A stretch of 64,000 bases of DNA from Osmia lignaria lignaria (Eukaryota; Arthropoda; Insecta; Hymenoptera; Megachilidae), in NCBI RefSeq assembly GCF_051020975.1, contig NW_027478161.1:310001-374000 (forward strand), given 5' to 3'. The position numbers and the translations under genes were made by a program. The notes beneath the pieces were generated by a model. It was not told the DNA's origin, ran no database searches, and saw only the letters and a list, made by a program, of their open reading frames with translations. Position 1 is the stretch's first letter. Every line of letters starts with the position of its first letter. Positions 23,735 through 36,831 of the stretch are shown here, piece by piece.

Positions 23735-26233
23735 ACATATTTCGAGATATTTCTTCTTCTTGTTGTTCTTCTTCTGCACAGCTAAGCTGGAAGTGGCATT
23801 TGCGGCTCGCACTAGTGCAGAGTTATCTCAAAGAAAGGGGCCACGGTGTTTCTGTATCTCTATTATGTTAGTGCGGCTTCGGAACTTTGAAATATCTTGA
23901 TATATCTCGAGAACTACGCATCTGATCAAAAAATATCATAGAACATAAAAAGTAGGAAACTTAATTCTCTACAAAAAAGGTCTCTTAACATTTTGCCATA
24001 GCTCGCTTCGTTTCCGAGATATTTGCAGATATATCTGAAGGGAAGGGGCCTGACGGACATATTTCGAGATATTTCTTCTTCTTGTTGTTCTTCATCTGCA
24101 CAGCTAAACTGGAAGTGGCATTTCCAGCTCGCAATAGTGCAGAGTTATCTCAAAGAAAGGGGCCACGGTGTTTCTGTATCTCTATTATGTTGGTGCGGCA
24201 TCGGAACTTTTAAATATCTTGATATATCTCGAGAACTACGCTTCTGATCAAAAAATATCATAGAACATAAATTGTAGGAAACATAATTCTCCACAAAAAA
24301 GGTCTGTTACCATTTTGCCATAGCTCGCTTCGTTTCCGAGATATTTGCAGATATATCTCAAGGGAAGGGGCCTGACGGACATATTTCGAGATATTTCTTC
24401 TTCTTGTTGTTCTTCTTCTGCACTGCTAAGCTGGAAGTGGCATTTGCAGCTCGCAATAGTGCAGAGTTATCTCAAAGAAAGGGGCCACGGTGTTTCTGTA
24501 TCTCTATTATGTTGGTGCGGCTTCGGAACTTTTAAATATCTCGAGGTATCTCGAAAACTACGCTTCTGTTCAAAAAATATCATAGAACATAAGAAGTAGG
24601 AAACTTAATTCTCTACAAAAAAGGTCTCTTAACATTTTGCCATAGCTCGCATCGTTTCCGAGATATTTGCAGATTTAGCTCAAGGGAAGGGGCCTGACGG
24701 ACATATTCCGAGATATTTCTTGTTATTGTTGTGCTTCTTCTGCACAGCTAAGCTGGAACTGGCATTTGCAGCTCGCAATAGTGCAGAGTTATCTCACAGA
24801 AAGGGGCCACGGTGTTTCTGTATCTCTATTATGTTGGTGCGGCTTCGGAACTTTTAAATATCTTGATATATCTCGAGAACTACGCATCTGATCAAAAAAT
24901 ATCATAGAACATAAATAGTAGGAAACTTAATTTCCTACAAAAAAGATCTCTTAATATTTTGCCATAGCTCGCATTGTTTCCGAGATATTTGCAGATTTAG
25001 CACAAGGGAAGGGGCCTGACGGACTTAATCCGAGATATTTCTTGTTCTTGTTGTGCTTCTTCTGCACAGCTAAGCTCGAACTAGCATTTGCAGCTCGCAA
25101 TAGTGCAGAGTTATCTCATAGAAAGGGGCCACGGTGTTTCCGTATCTCTATTATGTTGGTGCGGCTTCTGAACTTTTAAATATGTTGATATATCTCGAAA
25201 ACTACGCATCTGATCAAAAAATATCATACAACATAAAAAGTAGGAAACTTAATTCTCTACAAAAAAGGTCTCTCAACATTTTCCCATAGCTGGCATCGTT
25301 TCCGAGATATTTGCAGATTTAGCTCAAGGGAAGGGGCCTGACGGACATATTTCGAGATATTTCTTCTTCTTGTTGTTCTTCTTCTGCACAGCTAAGCTGG
25401 AAGTGGCATTTGCACGTCGCAATAGTGCAGAGTTATCTCAAAGAAAGGGGCCACGGTGTTTCTGTATCTCTATGATGTTGGTGCGGCTTCGGAACTTTTA
25501 AATATCTCGATATATCTCGAAAACTACGCTTCTGATCAAAAAATATCATAGAACATAAATTGTAGGAAACATAATTCTCTACAAAAAACGTCTCTTAACA
25601 TTTTGCCATAGCTCGCTTCGTTTCCGAGATATCTGCACATATATCTCACGGGAAGGGGCCTGACGGACATATTTCGAGATATTTCTTCTTCTTGTTGTTC
25701 TTCTTCTGCACAGCTAAGCTGGGAGTGGCAATTACAGCTCGCAATAGTGCAGAGTTATCTCAAAGAAAGGGGCCACGGTGTTTCTGTATCTCTATGATGT
25801 TGGTGCGGCTTCGGAACTTTTAAATATCTCGATATATCTCGAAAACTACGCTTCTGATCAAAAAATATCATAGAACATAAATTGTAGGAAACATAATTCT
25901 CTACAAAAAACGTCTCTTAACATTTTGCCATAGCTCGCGTCGTTTCCGAGATATTTGCAGATTCAGCTCAAAGGAACGGGCCTGACGGACATATTTCGAG
26001 ATATTTCTTCTTCTTGTTGTTCTTCTTCTGCACAGCTAAGCTGGAAGTGGCATTTGCAGCTCGCAATAGTGAAGAGTTATCTCAAAGAAAGGGGCCACGG
26101 TGTTTCTGTATCTCTATTATGCTGGTGCGGCTTCGGAACTTTTAAATAACTCGATATATCTCGAAAACTACGCTTCTGATCAAAAAATATCATAGAACAT
26201 AAATTGTAGGAAACATAATTCTCTACAAAAAAG
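23735..26233 (+). repeat. 16-mer-offset duplication (5152 bp), copy 1
   Basis: These 2499 bp match 28887-31385; by eye I noted only two differences (TTCTGAAC against TTCGGAAC near 25168; CTGGGAGTGG against CTGGGGGTGG near 25722). Ordered markers: TTAGTGCGGC, GATATATCTGAAGGG, CTCCACAAAAAAGGTCTGTTACC, CACTGCTAAGC, CTCGAGGTATCTCG, GATTTAGCACAAGGG, GGACTTAATCC, AAATATGTTGATATATC, CTCTATGATG and GATATCTGCACATATATCTCACG. It mixes class 1 and class 2 units; a perfect dyad is at 24918. Confidence 0.94.
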
Positions 26234-27480
26234 ATCTCTTAACATTTTGCCATAGCTCGCTTCGTTTCCGAGATATTTGCAGATACATCTCAAGGGAAGG
26301 GGCCTGACGGACATATTTCGAGATATTTCTTCTTCTTGTTGTTCTTCTTCTGCACAGCTAAGCTGGAAGTGGCATTTGCGGCTCGCACTAGTGCAGAGTT
26401 ATCTCAAAGAAAGGGGCCACGGTGTTTCTGTATCTCTATTATGTTTGTGCGGCTTCGTAACTTTTAAATATCTTGATATATCTCGAGAACTACGCATCTG
26501 ATCAAAAAATATCATAGAACATAAAAAGTAGGAAACTTAATTCTCTACAAAAAAGGTCTCTTAACATTTTGCCATAGCTCGCTTCGTTTCCGAGATATTT
26601 GCAGATTTATCTCAAGGGAAGGGGCCTGACGGACATATTTCGAGATATTTCTTCTTCTTGTTGTTCTTCTTCTGCACAGCTAAAGTGGAAGTTACATTTG
26701 CAGCTCGGAATAGTGCAGAGTTATCTCAAAGAAAGAGGCCACGGTGTTTATGTATCTTTATTATGTTGGTGCGGCTTCGGAACCTTTAAATATCTCGATA
26801 TATCTCGAAAACTACTCATCTGATCAAAAAATATCATAGAACATAAATAGTAGGAAACTTAATTTCCTACAAAAAGGGTCTCTCAACGTTTTGCCATAGC
26901 TCGCATTGTTTCCGAGATATTTGCAGATTCAGCTCAAACGAACGGGCCTGACGGACATATTCCGAGATATTTCTTCTTCTTGTTGTTCTTCTTCTGCACA
27001 GCTAAGCTGGAAGTGGCATTTGCGGCTCGCACTAGTGCAGAGTTATCTCAAAGAAAGGGGCCACGGTGTTTCTGTATCTCTATTATGTTGGTGCGGCTTC
27101 GGAACTTTTAAATATCCCGATATATCTCGATAACTACGCTTCTGATCAAAAAATATCATAGAACATAAATTGTAGGAAACCTAATTCTCTACAAAAAAGG
27201 TCTCTTAACATTTTGCCATAGTTCGCTTCGTTTCCGAGATATTTGCAGATTTATCTCAAGGGAAGGGGCCTGACGGACATATTTCGAGATATTTCTTCTT
27301 CTTGTTGTTCTTCATCTGCACAGCTAAACTGGAAGTGGCATTTCCAGCTCGCAATAGTGCAGAGTTATCTCAAAGAAAGGGGCCACGGTGTTTCTGTATC
27401 TCTATTATGTTGGTGCGGCTTCGGAACTTTTAAATATCTTGATATATCTCGAGAATTACGCATCTGATCAAAAAATATCG
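26234..27480 (+). repeat. Chimeric monomers between the 16-mer copies
   Basis: The unit at 26599 begins as ordinary class 1 and then carries the CTAAAGTGGAAGTTACATTTG and GGAATAGTGC markers of the 15-mer repeat (units at 15329 and 20159). The unit at 26921 repeats the GATTCAGCTCAAACG unit of 12753 and 17583. This is a second-hand fragment of the 15-mer, 6.4 kb from its nearest source, with a perfect dyad at 26850. Confidence 0.82.
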
Positions 27481-28371
27481 TAGAACATAAGAAGTAGGAA
27501 ACTTAATTCTCTACAAAAAAGGTCTCTTAACATTTTGCCATAGCTCGCATCGTTTCCGAGATATTTGCAGATTTAGCTCAAGGGAAGGGGCCTGACGGAC
27601 ATATTCCGAGATATTTCTTGTTATTGTTGTGCTTCTTCTGCACAGCTAAGCTGGAACTGGCATTTGCAGCTCGCAATAGTGCAGAGTTATCTCACAGAAA
27701 GGGGCCACGGTGTTTCTGTATCTCTATTATGTTGGTGCGGCTTCGGAACTTTTAAATATCTTGATATATCTCGAGAACTACGCATCTGATCAAAAAATAT
27801 CATAGAACATAAATAGTAGGAAACTTAATTTCCTACAAAAAAGATCTCTTAATATTTTGCCATAGCTCGCATTGTTTCCGAGATATTTGCAGATTTAGCA
27901 CAAGGGAAGGGGCCTGACGGACTTAATCCGAGATATTTCTTGTTCTTGTTGTGCTTCTTCTGCACAGCTAAGCTCGAACTAGCATTTGCAGCTCGCAATA
28001 GTGCAGAGTTATCTCATAGAAAGGGGCCACGGTGTTTCCGTATCTCTATTATGTTGGTGCGGCTTCGGAACTTTTAAATATGTTGATATATCTCGAAAAC
28101 TACGCATCTGATCAAAAAATATCATACAACATAAAAAGTAGGAAACTTAATTCTCTACAAAAAAGGTCTCTCAACATTTTCCCATAGCTGGCATCGTTTC
28201 CGAGATATTTGCAGATTTAGCTCAAGGGAAGGGGCCTGACGGACATATTTCGAGATATTTCTTCTTCTTGTTGTTCTTCTTCTGCACAGCTAAGCTGGAA
28301 GTGGCATTTGCACGTCGCAATAGTGCAGAGTTATCTCAAAGAAAGGGGCCACGGTGTTTCTGTATCTCTAT
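27481..28371 (+). repeat. Third copy (891 bp) of the class 2-rich core of the 16-mer segment
   Basis: It matches 24583-25473 (offset 2898 = 9 monomers) and 29735-30625 (offset 2254 = 7 monomers). Shared markers are GATTTAGCACAAGGG, GGACTTAATCC, CTAGCATTTGC, CTCATAGAAAGG, AAATATGTTGATATATC and GCACGTCGCAATAG. A perfect dyad is at 27816. The TTCTGAAC variant of 25168 is absent here, so it is private to copy 1. Confidence 0.92.
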
Positions 28372-28948
28372 TATGTTGGTGCGGCATCGGAACTTTTAAA
28401 TATCTTGATATATCTCGAGAACTACGCATCTGAACAAAAAATATCATAGAACATAAAAAGTAGGAAACTTAATTCTCTACAAAAAAGGTCTCTTAACATT
28501 TTGCCATAGCTCGCTTCGTTTCCGAGATATTTGCAGATTTATCTCAAGGGAAGGGGCCTGACGGACATATTTCGAGATATTTCTTCTTCTTGTTGTTCTT
28601 CTTCTGCACAGCTAAGCTGGAAGTGGCATTTCCAGCTCGCAATAGTGCAGAGTTATCTCAAAGAAAGGGGCCACGGTGTTTCTGTATCTCTATTATGTTG
28701 GTGCGGCTTCGGAACTTTTAAATATCTTGATATATCTCGAGAACTACGCATCTGATCAAAAAACATCATAGAACATAAAAAGTAGCAAACTTAATTCTCT
28801 ACAAAAAAGGTCTCTTAACATTTTGCCATAGCTCGCTTCGTTTCCGAGATCTTTGCAGATATATCTCAAGGGAAGGGGCCTGACGTACATATTTCGAGAT
28901 ATTTCTTCTTCTTGTTGTTCTTCTTCTGCACAGCTAAGCTGGAAGTGG
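28372..28948 (+). repeat. Copy of 22576-23152 (18-monomer offset)
   Basis: The offset is 5796 bp. Shared markers are GCGGCATCGG, CTGAACAAAAAATATC, AAACATCATAG, GTAGCAAA, GAGATCTTTGCAG and GACGTACAT. The unit at 28853 then switches mid-monomer to the GCGGCTCGCACTAG and TTAGTGCGGC sequence of the unit at 23701, joining two formerly separate segments. Confidence 0.9.
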
Positions 28949-31385
28949 CATTTGCGGCTCGCACTAGTGCAGAGTTATCTCAAAGAAAGGGGCCACGGTG
29001 TTTCTGTATCTCTATTATGTTAGTGCGGCTTCGGAACTTTGAAATATCTTGATATATCTCGAGAACTACGCATCTGATCAAAAAATATCATAGAACATAA
29101 AAAGTAGGAAACTTAATTCTCTACAAAAAAGGTCTCTTAACATTTTGCCATAGCTCGCTTCGTTTCCGAGATATTTGCAGATATATCTGAAGGGAAGGGG
29201 CCTGACGGACATATTTCGAGATATTTCTTCTTCTTGTTGTTCTTCATCTGCACAGCTAAACTGGAAGTGGCATTTCCAGCTCGCAATAGTGCAGAGTTAT
29301 CTCAAAGAAAGGGGCCACGGTGTTTCTGTATCTCTATTATGTTGGTGCGGCATCGGAACTTTTAAATATCTTGATATATCTCGAGAACTACGCTTCTGAT
29401 CAAAAAATATCATAGAACATAAATTGTAGGAAACATAATTCTCCACAAAAAAGGTCTGTTACCATTTTGCCATAGCTCGCTTCGTTTCCGAGATATTTGC
29501 AGATATATCTCAAGGGAAGGGGCCTGACGGACATATTTCGAGATATTTCTTCTTCTTGTTGTTCTTCTTCTGCACTGCTAAGCTGGAAGTGGCATTTGCA
29601 GCTCGCAATAGTGCAGAGTTATCTCAAAGAAAGGGGCCACGGTGTTTCTGTATCTCTATTATGTTGGTGCGGCTTCGGAACTTTTAAATATCTCGAGGTA
29701 TCTCGAAAACTACGCTTCTGTTCAAAAAATATCATAGAACATAAGAAGTAGGAAACTTAATTCTCTACAAAAAAGGTCTCTTAACATTTTGCCATAGCTC
29801 GCATCGTTTCCGAGATATTTGCAGATTTAGCTCAAGGGAAGGGGCCTGACGGACATATTCCGAGATATTTCTTGTTATTGTTGTGCTTCTTCTGCACAGC
29901 TAAGCTGGAACTGGCATTTGCAGCTCGCAATAGTGCAGAGTTATCTCACAGAAAGGGGCCACGGTGTTTCTGTATCTCTATTATGTTGGTGCGGCTTCGG
30001 AACTTTTAAATATCTTGATATATCTCGAGAACTACGCATCTGATCAAAAAATATCATAGAACATAAATAGTAGGAAACTTAATTTCCTACAAAAAAGATC
30101 TCTTAATATTTTGCCATAGCTCGCATTGTTTCCGAGATATTTGCAGATTTAGCACAAGGGAAGGGGCCTGACGGACTTAATCCGAGATATTTCTTGTTCT
30201 TGTTGTGCTTCTTCTGCACAGCTAAGCTCGAACTAGCATTTGCAGCTCGCAATAGTGCAGAGTTATCTCATAGAAAGGGGCCACGGTGTTTCCGTATCTC
30301 TATTATGTTGGTGCGGCTTCGGAACTTTTAAATATGTTGATATATCTCGAAAACTACGCATCTGATCAAAAAATATCATACAACATAAAAAGTAGGAAAC
30401 TTAATTCTCTACAAAAAAGGTCTCTCAACATTTTCCCATAGCTGGCATCGTTTCCGAGATATTTGCAGATTTAGCTCAAGGGAAGGGGCCTGACGGACAT
30501 ATTTCGAGATATTTCTTCTTCTTGTTGTTCTTCTTCTGCACAGCTAAGCTGGAAGTGGCATTTGCACGTCGCAATAGTGCAGAGTTATCTCAAAGAAAGG
30601 GGCCACGGTGTTTCTGTATCTCTATGATGTTGGTGCGGCTTCGGAACTTTTAAATATCTCGATATATCTCGAAAACTACGCTTCTGATCAAAAAATATCA
30701 TAGAACATAAATTGTAGGAAACATAATTCTCTACAAAAAACGTCTCTTAACATTTTGCCATAGCTCGCTTCGTTTCCGAGATATCTGCACATATATCTCA
30801 CGGGAAGGGGCCTGACGGACATATTTCGAGATATTTCTTCTTCTTGTTGTTCTTCTTCTGCACAGCTAAGCTGGGGGTGGCAATTACAGCTCGCAATAGT
30901 GCAGAGTTATCTCAAAGAAAGGGGCCACGGTGTTTCTGTATCTCTATGATGTTGGTGCGGCTTCGGAACTTTTAAATATCTCGATATATCTCGAAAACTA
31001 CGCTTCTGATCAAAAAATATCATAGAACATAAATTGTAGGAAACATAATTCTCTACAAAAAACGTCTCTTAACATTTTGCCATAGCTCGCGTCGTTTCCG
31101 AGATATTTGCAGATTCAGCTCAAAGGAACGGGCCTGACGGACATATTTCGAGATATTTCTTCTTCTTGTTGTTCTTCTTCTGCACAGCTAAGCTGGAAGT
31201 GGCATTTGCAGCTCGCAATAGTGAAGAGTTATCTCAAAGAAAGGGGCCACGGTGTTTCTGTATCTCTATTATGCTGGTGCGGCTTCGGAACTTTTAAATA
31301 ACTCGATATATCTCGAAAACTACGCTTCTGATCAAAAAATATCATAGAACATAAATTGTAGGAAACATAATTCTCTACAAAAAAG
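28887..31385 (+). repeat. 16-mer-offset duplication (5152 bp), copy 2
   Basis: This is the second copy of 23735-26233, with the same ordered markers. It holds the last class 2 monomers of the window (units 29819 and 30141) and the last perfect class 2 dyad (30070-30090). After it, the GCTCGTTTGGTTTCC unit at 31429 matches the one at 23701 at a different offset (7728 bp, 24 monomers). Confidence 0.94.
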
Positions 31386-32192
31386 GTCTCTTAAGATTTT
31401 GCCATAGCTCGTTTGGTTTCCGAGATATTTGCAGATATATCTCAAGGGAAGGGGCCTGACGGACATATTTCGAGATATTTCTTCTTCTTGTTGTTCTTCT
31501 TCTGCACAGCTAAGCTGGAAGTGGCATTTGCGGCTCGCACTAGTGCAGAGTTATCTCAAAGAAAGGGGCCACGGTGTTTCTGTATCTCTATTATGTTGGT
31601 GCGGCTTCGGAACTTTGAAATATCTTGATATATCTCGAGAACTACGCATCTGATCAAAAAATATCATAGAACATAAAAAGTAGGAAACCTAATTCTCTAC
31701 ACAAAAGGTCTCTTAACATTTTGCCATAGCTCGCTTCGTTTCCGAGATATTTGCAGATACATCTCAAGGGAAGGGGCCTGACGGACATATTTCGAGATAT
31801 TTCTTCTTCTTGTTGTTCTTCTTCTGCACAGCTAAGCTGGAAGTGGCATTTGCAGCTCGCAATAGTGCAGAGTTATCTCAAAGAAAGGGGCCACGGTGTT
31901 TCTGTATCTCTATTATGTTGGTGCGGCTTCGGAACTTTTAAATATCTTGATATATCTCGAGAACTACGCATCTGATCAAAAAATATCATAGTCACATAAA
32001 AACTAGGAAACTTAATTCTCTACAAAAAAGGTCTCTTAACATTTTGCCATAGCTCGCTTCGTTTCCGAGATATTTGCAGATTTATCTCAAGGGAAGGGGC
32101 CTGACGGACAGATTTCGAGATATTTCTTCTTCTTGTTGTTCTTCTTCTGCACAGCTAAGCTGGAAGTGGCATTTGCAGCTCGCACTAGTGCC
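31386..32192 (+). repeat. Class 1 monomers at the heterogeneous/homogeneous boundary
   Basis: The units at 31429, 31751 and 32074 lie here. The linker before the last reads CATAGTCACATAAAAACTAGG instead of CATAGAACATAAAAAGTAGG, a one-base gain near 31990. To the right of this point I find no further class 2 monomer. Confidence 0.85.
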
Positions 32193-35100
32193 GAGTTATC
32201 TCAAAGAAAGGGGCCACGGTGTTTCTGTATCTCTATTATGTTGGTGCGGCTTCGGAACTTTTAAATATCTTGATATATCTCGAGAACTACGCATCTGATC
32301 AAAAAATATCATAGAACATAAAAAGTAGTAAACTTAATTCGCTACAAAAAGGGTCTCTCAACATTTTGCCATAGCTCGCTTCGTTTCCGAGATATTTGCA
32401 GACTTATCTCAAGGGAAGGGGCCTGACGGACAGATTTCGAGATATTTCTTCTTCTTGTTGTTCTTCTTCTGTACAGCTAAGCTGGAAGTGGCATTTGCAG
32501 CTCGCAATAGTGCAGAGTAATCTCAAAGAAAGGGGCCACGGTGTTCCTGTATCTCTATTATGTTGGTGCGGCTTCGGAACTTTTAAATATCTTGATATAT
32601 CTCGAGAACTACGCATCTGATCAAAAAATATCATAGAACATAAAAAGTAGGAAACTTAATTGTCTACAAAAAAGGTCTCTCAAGATTTTGCCATAGCTCG
32701 CTTCGTTTCCGAGATATTTGCAGATTTATCTCAAGGGAAGGGGCCTGACGGACATATTTCGAGATATTTCTTCTTCTTGTTGTTCTTCTTCTGCACAGCT
32801 AAGCTGGAAGTGGCATTTGCAGCTCGCAATAGTGCAGAGTTATCTCAACGAAAGGGGCCACGGTGTTTCTGTATCTCTATTATGTTGGTGCGGCTTCGGA
32901 ACTTTTAAATATCTCGATATATCTCGAAAACTACGCTTCTGATCAAAAAATATCGTAGAACATAAATTGTAGGAAACATAATTCTCTACAAAAAACGTCT
33001 CTTAACATTTTGCCATAGCTCGCTTCGTTTCCGAGATATTTGCAGATTCAGCTCAACGGAACGGGCCTGACGGACATATTTCGAGATATTTCTTCTTCTT
33101 GTTGTTCTTCTTCTGCACAGCTAAACTGGAAGTGGCATTTCCAGCTCGCAATAGTGCAGAGTTATCTCAAAGAAAGGGGCCACGGTGTTTCTGTATCTCT
33201 ATTATGTTGGTGCGGCTTCGGTACTATTAAATATCTTGATATATCTCGAGAACTACGCATCTGATCAAAAAATATCATAGAACATAAAAAGTAGGAAACT
33301 TAATTCTCTACAAAAAAGGTCCCTTAACATTTTGCCGTAGCTCGCTTCGTTTCCGAGATATTTGCAGATTTATCTCAAGGGAAGGGGCCTGACGGACATA
33401 TTTCGAGATATTTCTTCTTCTTGTTGTTCTTCTTCTGCACAGCTTGGCTGGAAGTGGCATTTACAGCTGGCAATAGTGCAGAGTTATCTCAAAGAAAGGG
33501 GCCACGGTGTTTCTGTATCTCTATTATGTTGATGCGGCTTCGGAACTTTTAAATATCTTGATATATCTCGAGAACTACACATCTGATCAAAAAATATCAT
33601 AGAACATGAAAAGTAGGAAACTTAATTCTCTACACAAAAGGTCTCTTAACATTTTGCCATAGCTCGCTTCATTTCCGAGATGTTTGCAGATTTATCTCAA
33701 GGGAAGGGGCCTAACGGACATATTTCGAGATATTTCTTCTTCTTGTTGTTCTTCTTCTGCACAGCTAAACTGGAAGTGGCATTTCCAGCTCGCAATAGTG
33801 CAGAGTTATCTCAAAGAAAGGGGCCACGGTGTTTCTGTATCTCTATTATGTTGGTGCGGCTTCGGAACTTTTAAATATCTTGATATATCTCGAGAACTAC
33901 GCATCTGATCAAAAAATATCATAGAACATAAAAAGTAGGAAACTTAATTCTCTACAAAAAAGGTCTCTCAAGATTTTGCCATAGCTCGCTTCGTTTCCGA
34001 GATATTTGCAGATTTATCTCAAGGGAAGGGGCCTGACGGACATATTTCGAGATATTTCTTCTTCTTGTTGTTCTTCTTCTGCACAGCTAAGCTGGAAGTG
34101 GCATTTACAGCTCGCAATAGTGCAGAGTTATCTCAAAGAAAGGGGCCACGGTGTTTCTGTATCTCTATTATGTTGGTGCGGCTTCGGAACTTTTAAATAT
34201 CTTGATATATCTCGAGAACTACGCATCTGATCAAAAAATATCATAGAACATAAAAAGTAGGAAACCTAATTCTCTACACAAAAGGTCTCTTAACATTTTG
34301 CCATAGCTCGCTTCGTTTCCGAGATATTTGCAGATACATCTCAAGGGAAGGGGCCTGACGGACATATTTCGAGATATTTCTTCTTCTTGTTGTTCTTCTT
34401 CTGCACAGCTAAGCTGGAAGTGGCATTTGCAGCTCGCAATAGTGCAGAGTTATCTCAAAGAAAGGGGCCACGGTGTTTCTGTATCTCTATTATGTTGGTG
34501 CGGCTTCGGAACTTTTAAATATCTTGATATATCTCGAGAACTACGCATCTGATCAAAAAATATCATAGAACATAAAAAGTAGTAAACTTAATTCGCTACA
34601 AAAAGGGTCTCTCAACATTTTGCCATAGCTCGCTTCGTTTCCGAGATATTTGCAGACTTATCTCAAGGGAAGGGGCCTGACGGACAGATTTCGAGATATT
34701 TCTTCTTCTTGTTGTTCTTCTTCTGTACAGCTAAGCTGGAAGTGGCATTTGCAGCTCGCAATAGTGCAGAGTAATCTCAAAGAAAGGGGCCACGGTGTTC
34801 CTGTATCTCTATTATGTTGGTGCGGCTTCGGAACTTTTAAATATCTTGATATATCTCGAGAACTACGCATCTGATCAAAAAATATCATAGAACATAAAAA
34901 GTAGGAAACTTAATTGTCTACAAAAAAGGTCTCTCAAGATTTTGCCATAGCTCGCTTCGTTTCCGAGATATTTGCAGATTTATCTCAAGGGAAGGGGCCT
35001 GACGGACATATTTCGAGATATTTCTTCTTCTTGTTGTTCTTCTTCTGCACAGCTAAGCTGGAAGTGGCATTTGCAGCTCGCAATAGTGCAGAGTTATCTC

Positions 35101-36831
35101 AACGAAAGGGGCCACGGTGTTTCTGTATCTCTATTATGTTGGTGCGGCTTCGGAACTTTTAAATATCTCGATATATCTCGAAAACTACGCTTCTGATCAA
35201 AAAATATCGTAGAACATAAATTGTAGGAAACATAATTCTCTACAAAAAACGTCTCTTAACATTTTGCCATAGCTCGCTTCGTTTCCGAGATATTTGCAGA
35301 TTCAGCTCAACGGAACGGGCCTGACGGACATATTTCGAGATATTTCTTCTTCTTGTTGTTCTTCTTCTGCACAGCTAAACTGGAAGTGGCATTTCCAGCT
35401 CGCAATAGTGCAGAGTTATCTCAAAGAAAGGGGCCACGGTGTTTCTGTATCTCTATTATGTTGGTGCGGCTTCGGTACTATTAAATATCTTGATATATCT
35501 CGAGAACTACGCATCTGATCAAAAAATATCATAGAACATAAAAAGTAGGAAACTTAATTCTCTACAAAAAAGGTCCCTTAACATTTTGCCGTAGCTCGCT
35601 TCGTTTCCGAGATATTTGCAGATTTATCTCAAGGGAAGGGGCCTGACGGACATATTTCGAGATATTTCTTCTTCTTGTTGTTCTTCTTCTGCACAGCTTG
35701 GCTGGAAGTGGCATTTACAGCTGGCAATAGTGCAGAGTTATCTCAAAGAAAGGGGCCACGGTGTTTCTGTATCTCTATTATGTTGATGCGGCTTCGGAAC
35801 TTTTAAATATCTTGATATATCTCGAGAACTACACATCTGATCAAAAAATATCATAGAACATGAAAAGTAGGAAACTTAATTCTCTACACAAAAGGTCTCT
35901 TAACATTTTGCCATAGCTCGCTTCATTTCCGAGATGTTTGCAGATTTATCTCAAGGGAAGGGGCCTAACGGACATATTTCGAGATATTTCTTCTTCTTGT
36001 TGTTCTTCTTCTGCACAGCTAAACTGGAAGTGGCATTTCCAGCTCGCAATAGTGCAGAGTTATCTCAAAGAAAGGGGCCACGGTGTTTCTGTATCTCTAT
36101 TATGGTGGTGCGGCTTCGGAACTTTTAAATATCTTGATATATCTCGAGAACTACGCATCTGATCAAAAAATATCATAGAACATAAAAAGTAGGAAACTTA
36201 ATTCTCTACAAAAAAGGTCTCTCAAGATTTTGCCATAGCTCGCTTCGTTTCCGAGATATTTGCAGATTTATCTCAAGGGAAGGGGCCTGACGGACATATT
36301 TCGAGATATTTCTTCTTCTTGTTGTTCTTCTTCTGCACAGCTAAGCTGGAAGTGGCATTTACAGCTCGCAATAGTGCAGAGTTATCTCAAAGAAAGGGGC
36401 CACGGTGTTTCTGTATCTCTATTATGTTGGTGCGGCTTCGGAACTTTTAAATATCTTGATATATCTCGAGAACTACGCATCTGATCAAAAAATATCATAG
36501 AACATAAAAAGTAGGAAACCTAATTCTCTACACAAAAGGTCTCTTAACATTTTGCCATAGCTCGCTTCGTTTCCGAGATATTTGCAGATACATCTCAAGG
36601 GAAGGGGCCTGACGGACATATTTCGAGATATTTCTTCTTCTTGTTGTTCTTCTTCTGCACAGCTAAGCTGGAAGTGGCATTTGCAGCTCGCAATAGTGCA
36701 GAGTTATCTCAAAGAAAGGGGCCACGGTGTTTCTGTATCTCTATTATGTTGGTGCGGCTTCGGAACTTTTAAATATCTTGATATATCTCGAGAACTACGC
36801 ATCTGATCAAAAAATATCATAGAACATAAAA
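32193..36831 (+). repeat. 7-mer higher-order repeat (2254 bp), two copies
   Basis: Bases 32193-34577 recur at 34447-36831 (the range is longer than one period, so the ends overlap). Ordered markers: GTAGTAAACTTAATTCGCTAC, GCAGACTTATC, CTGTACAGC, GAGTAATCTC, GTGTTCCTG, AATTGTCTAC, CTCAACGAAAGG, GATTCAGCTCAACGG, GGTACTATTAAATATC, TTGCCGTAGC, CAGCTTGGCTGG, GCTGGCAATAG, TTGATGCGGC, ACTACACATC and GAGATGTTTGC. The one difference noted is TATGGTGG at 36105 against TATGTTGG at 33851. Confidence 0.96.
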
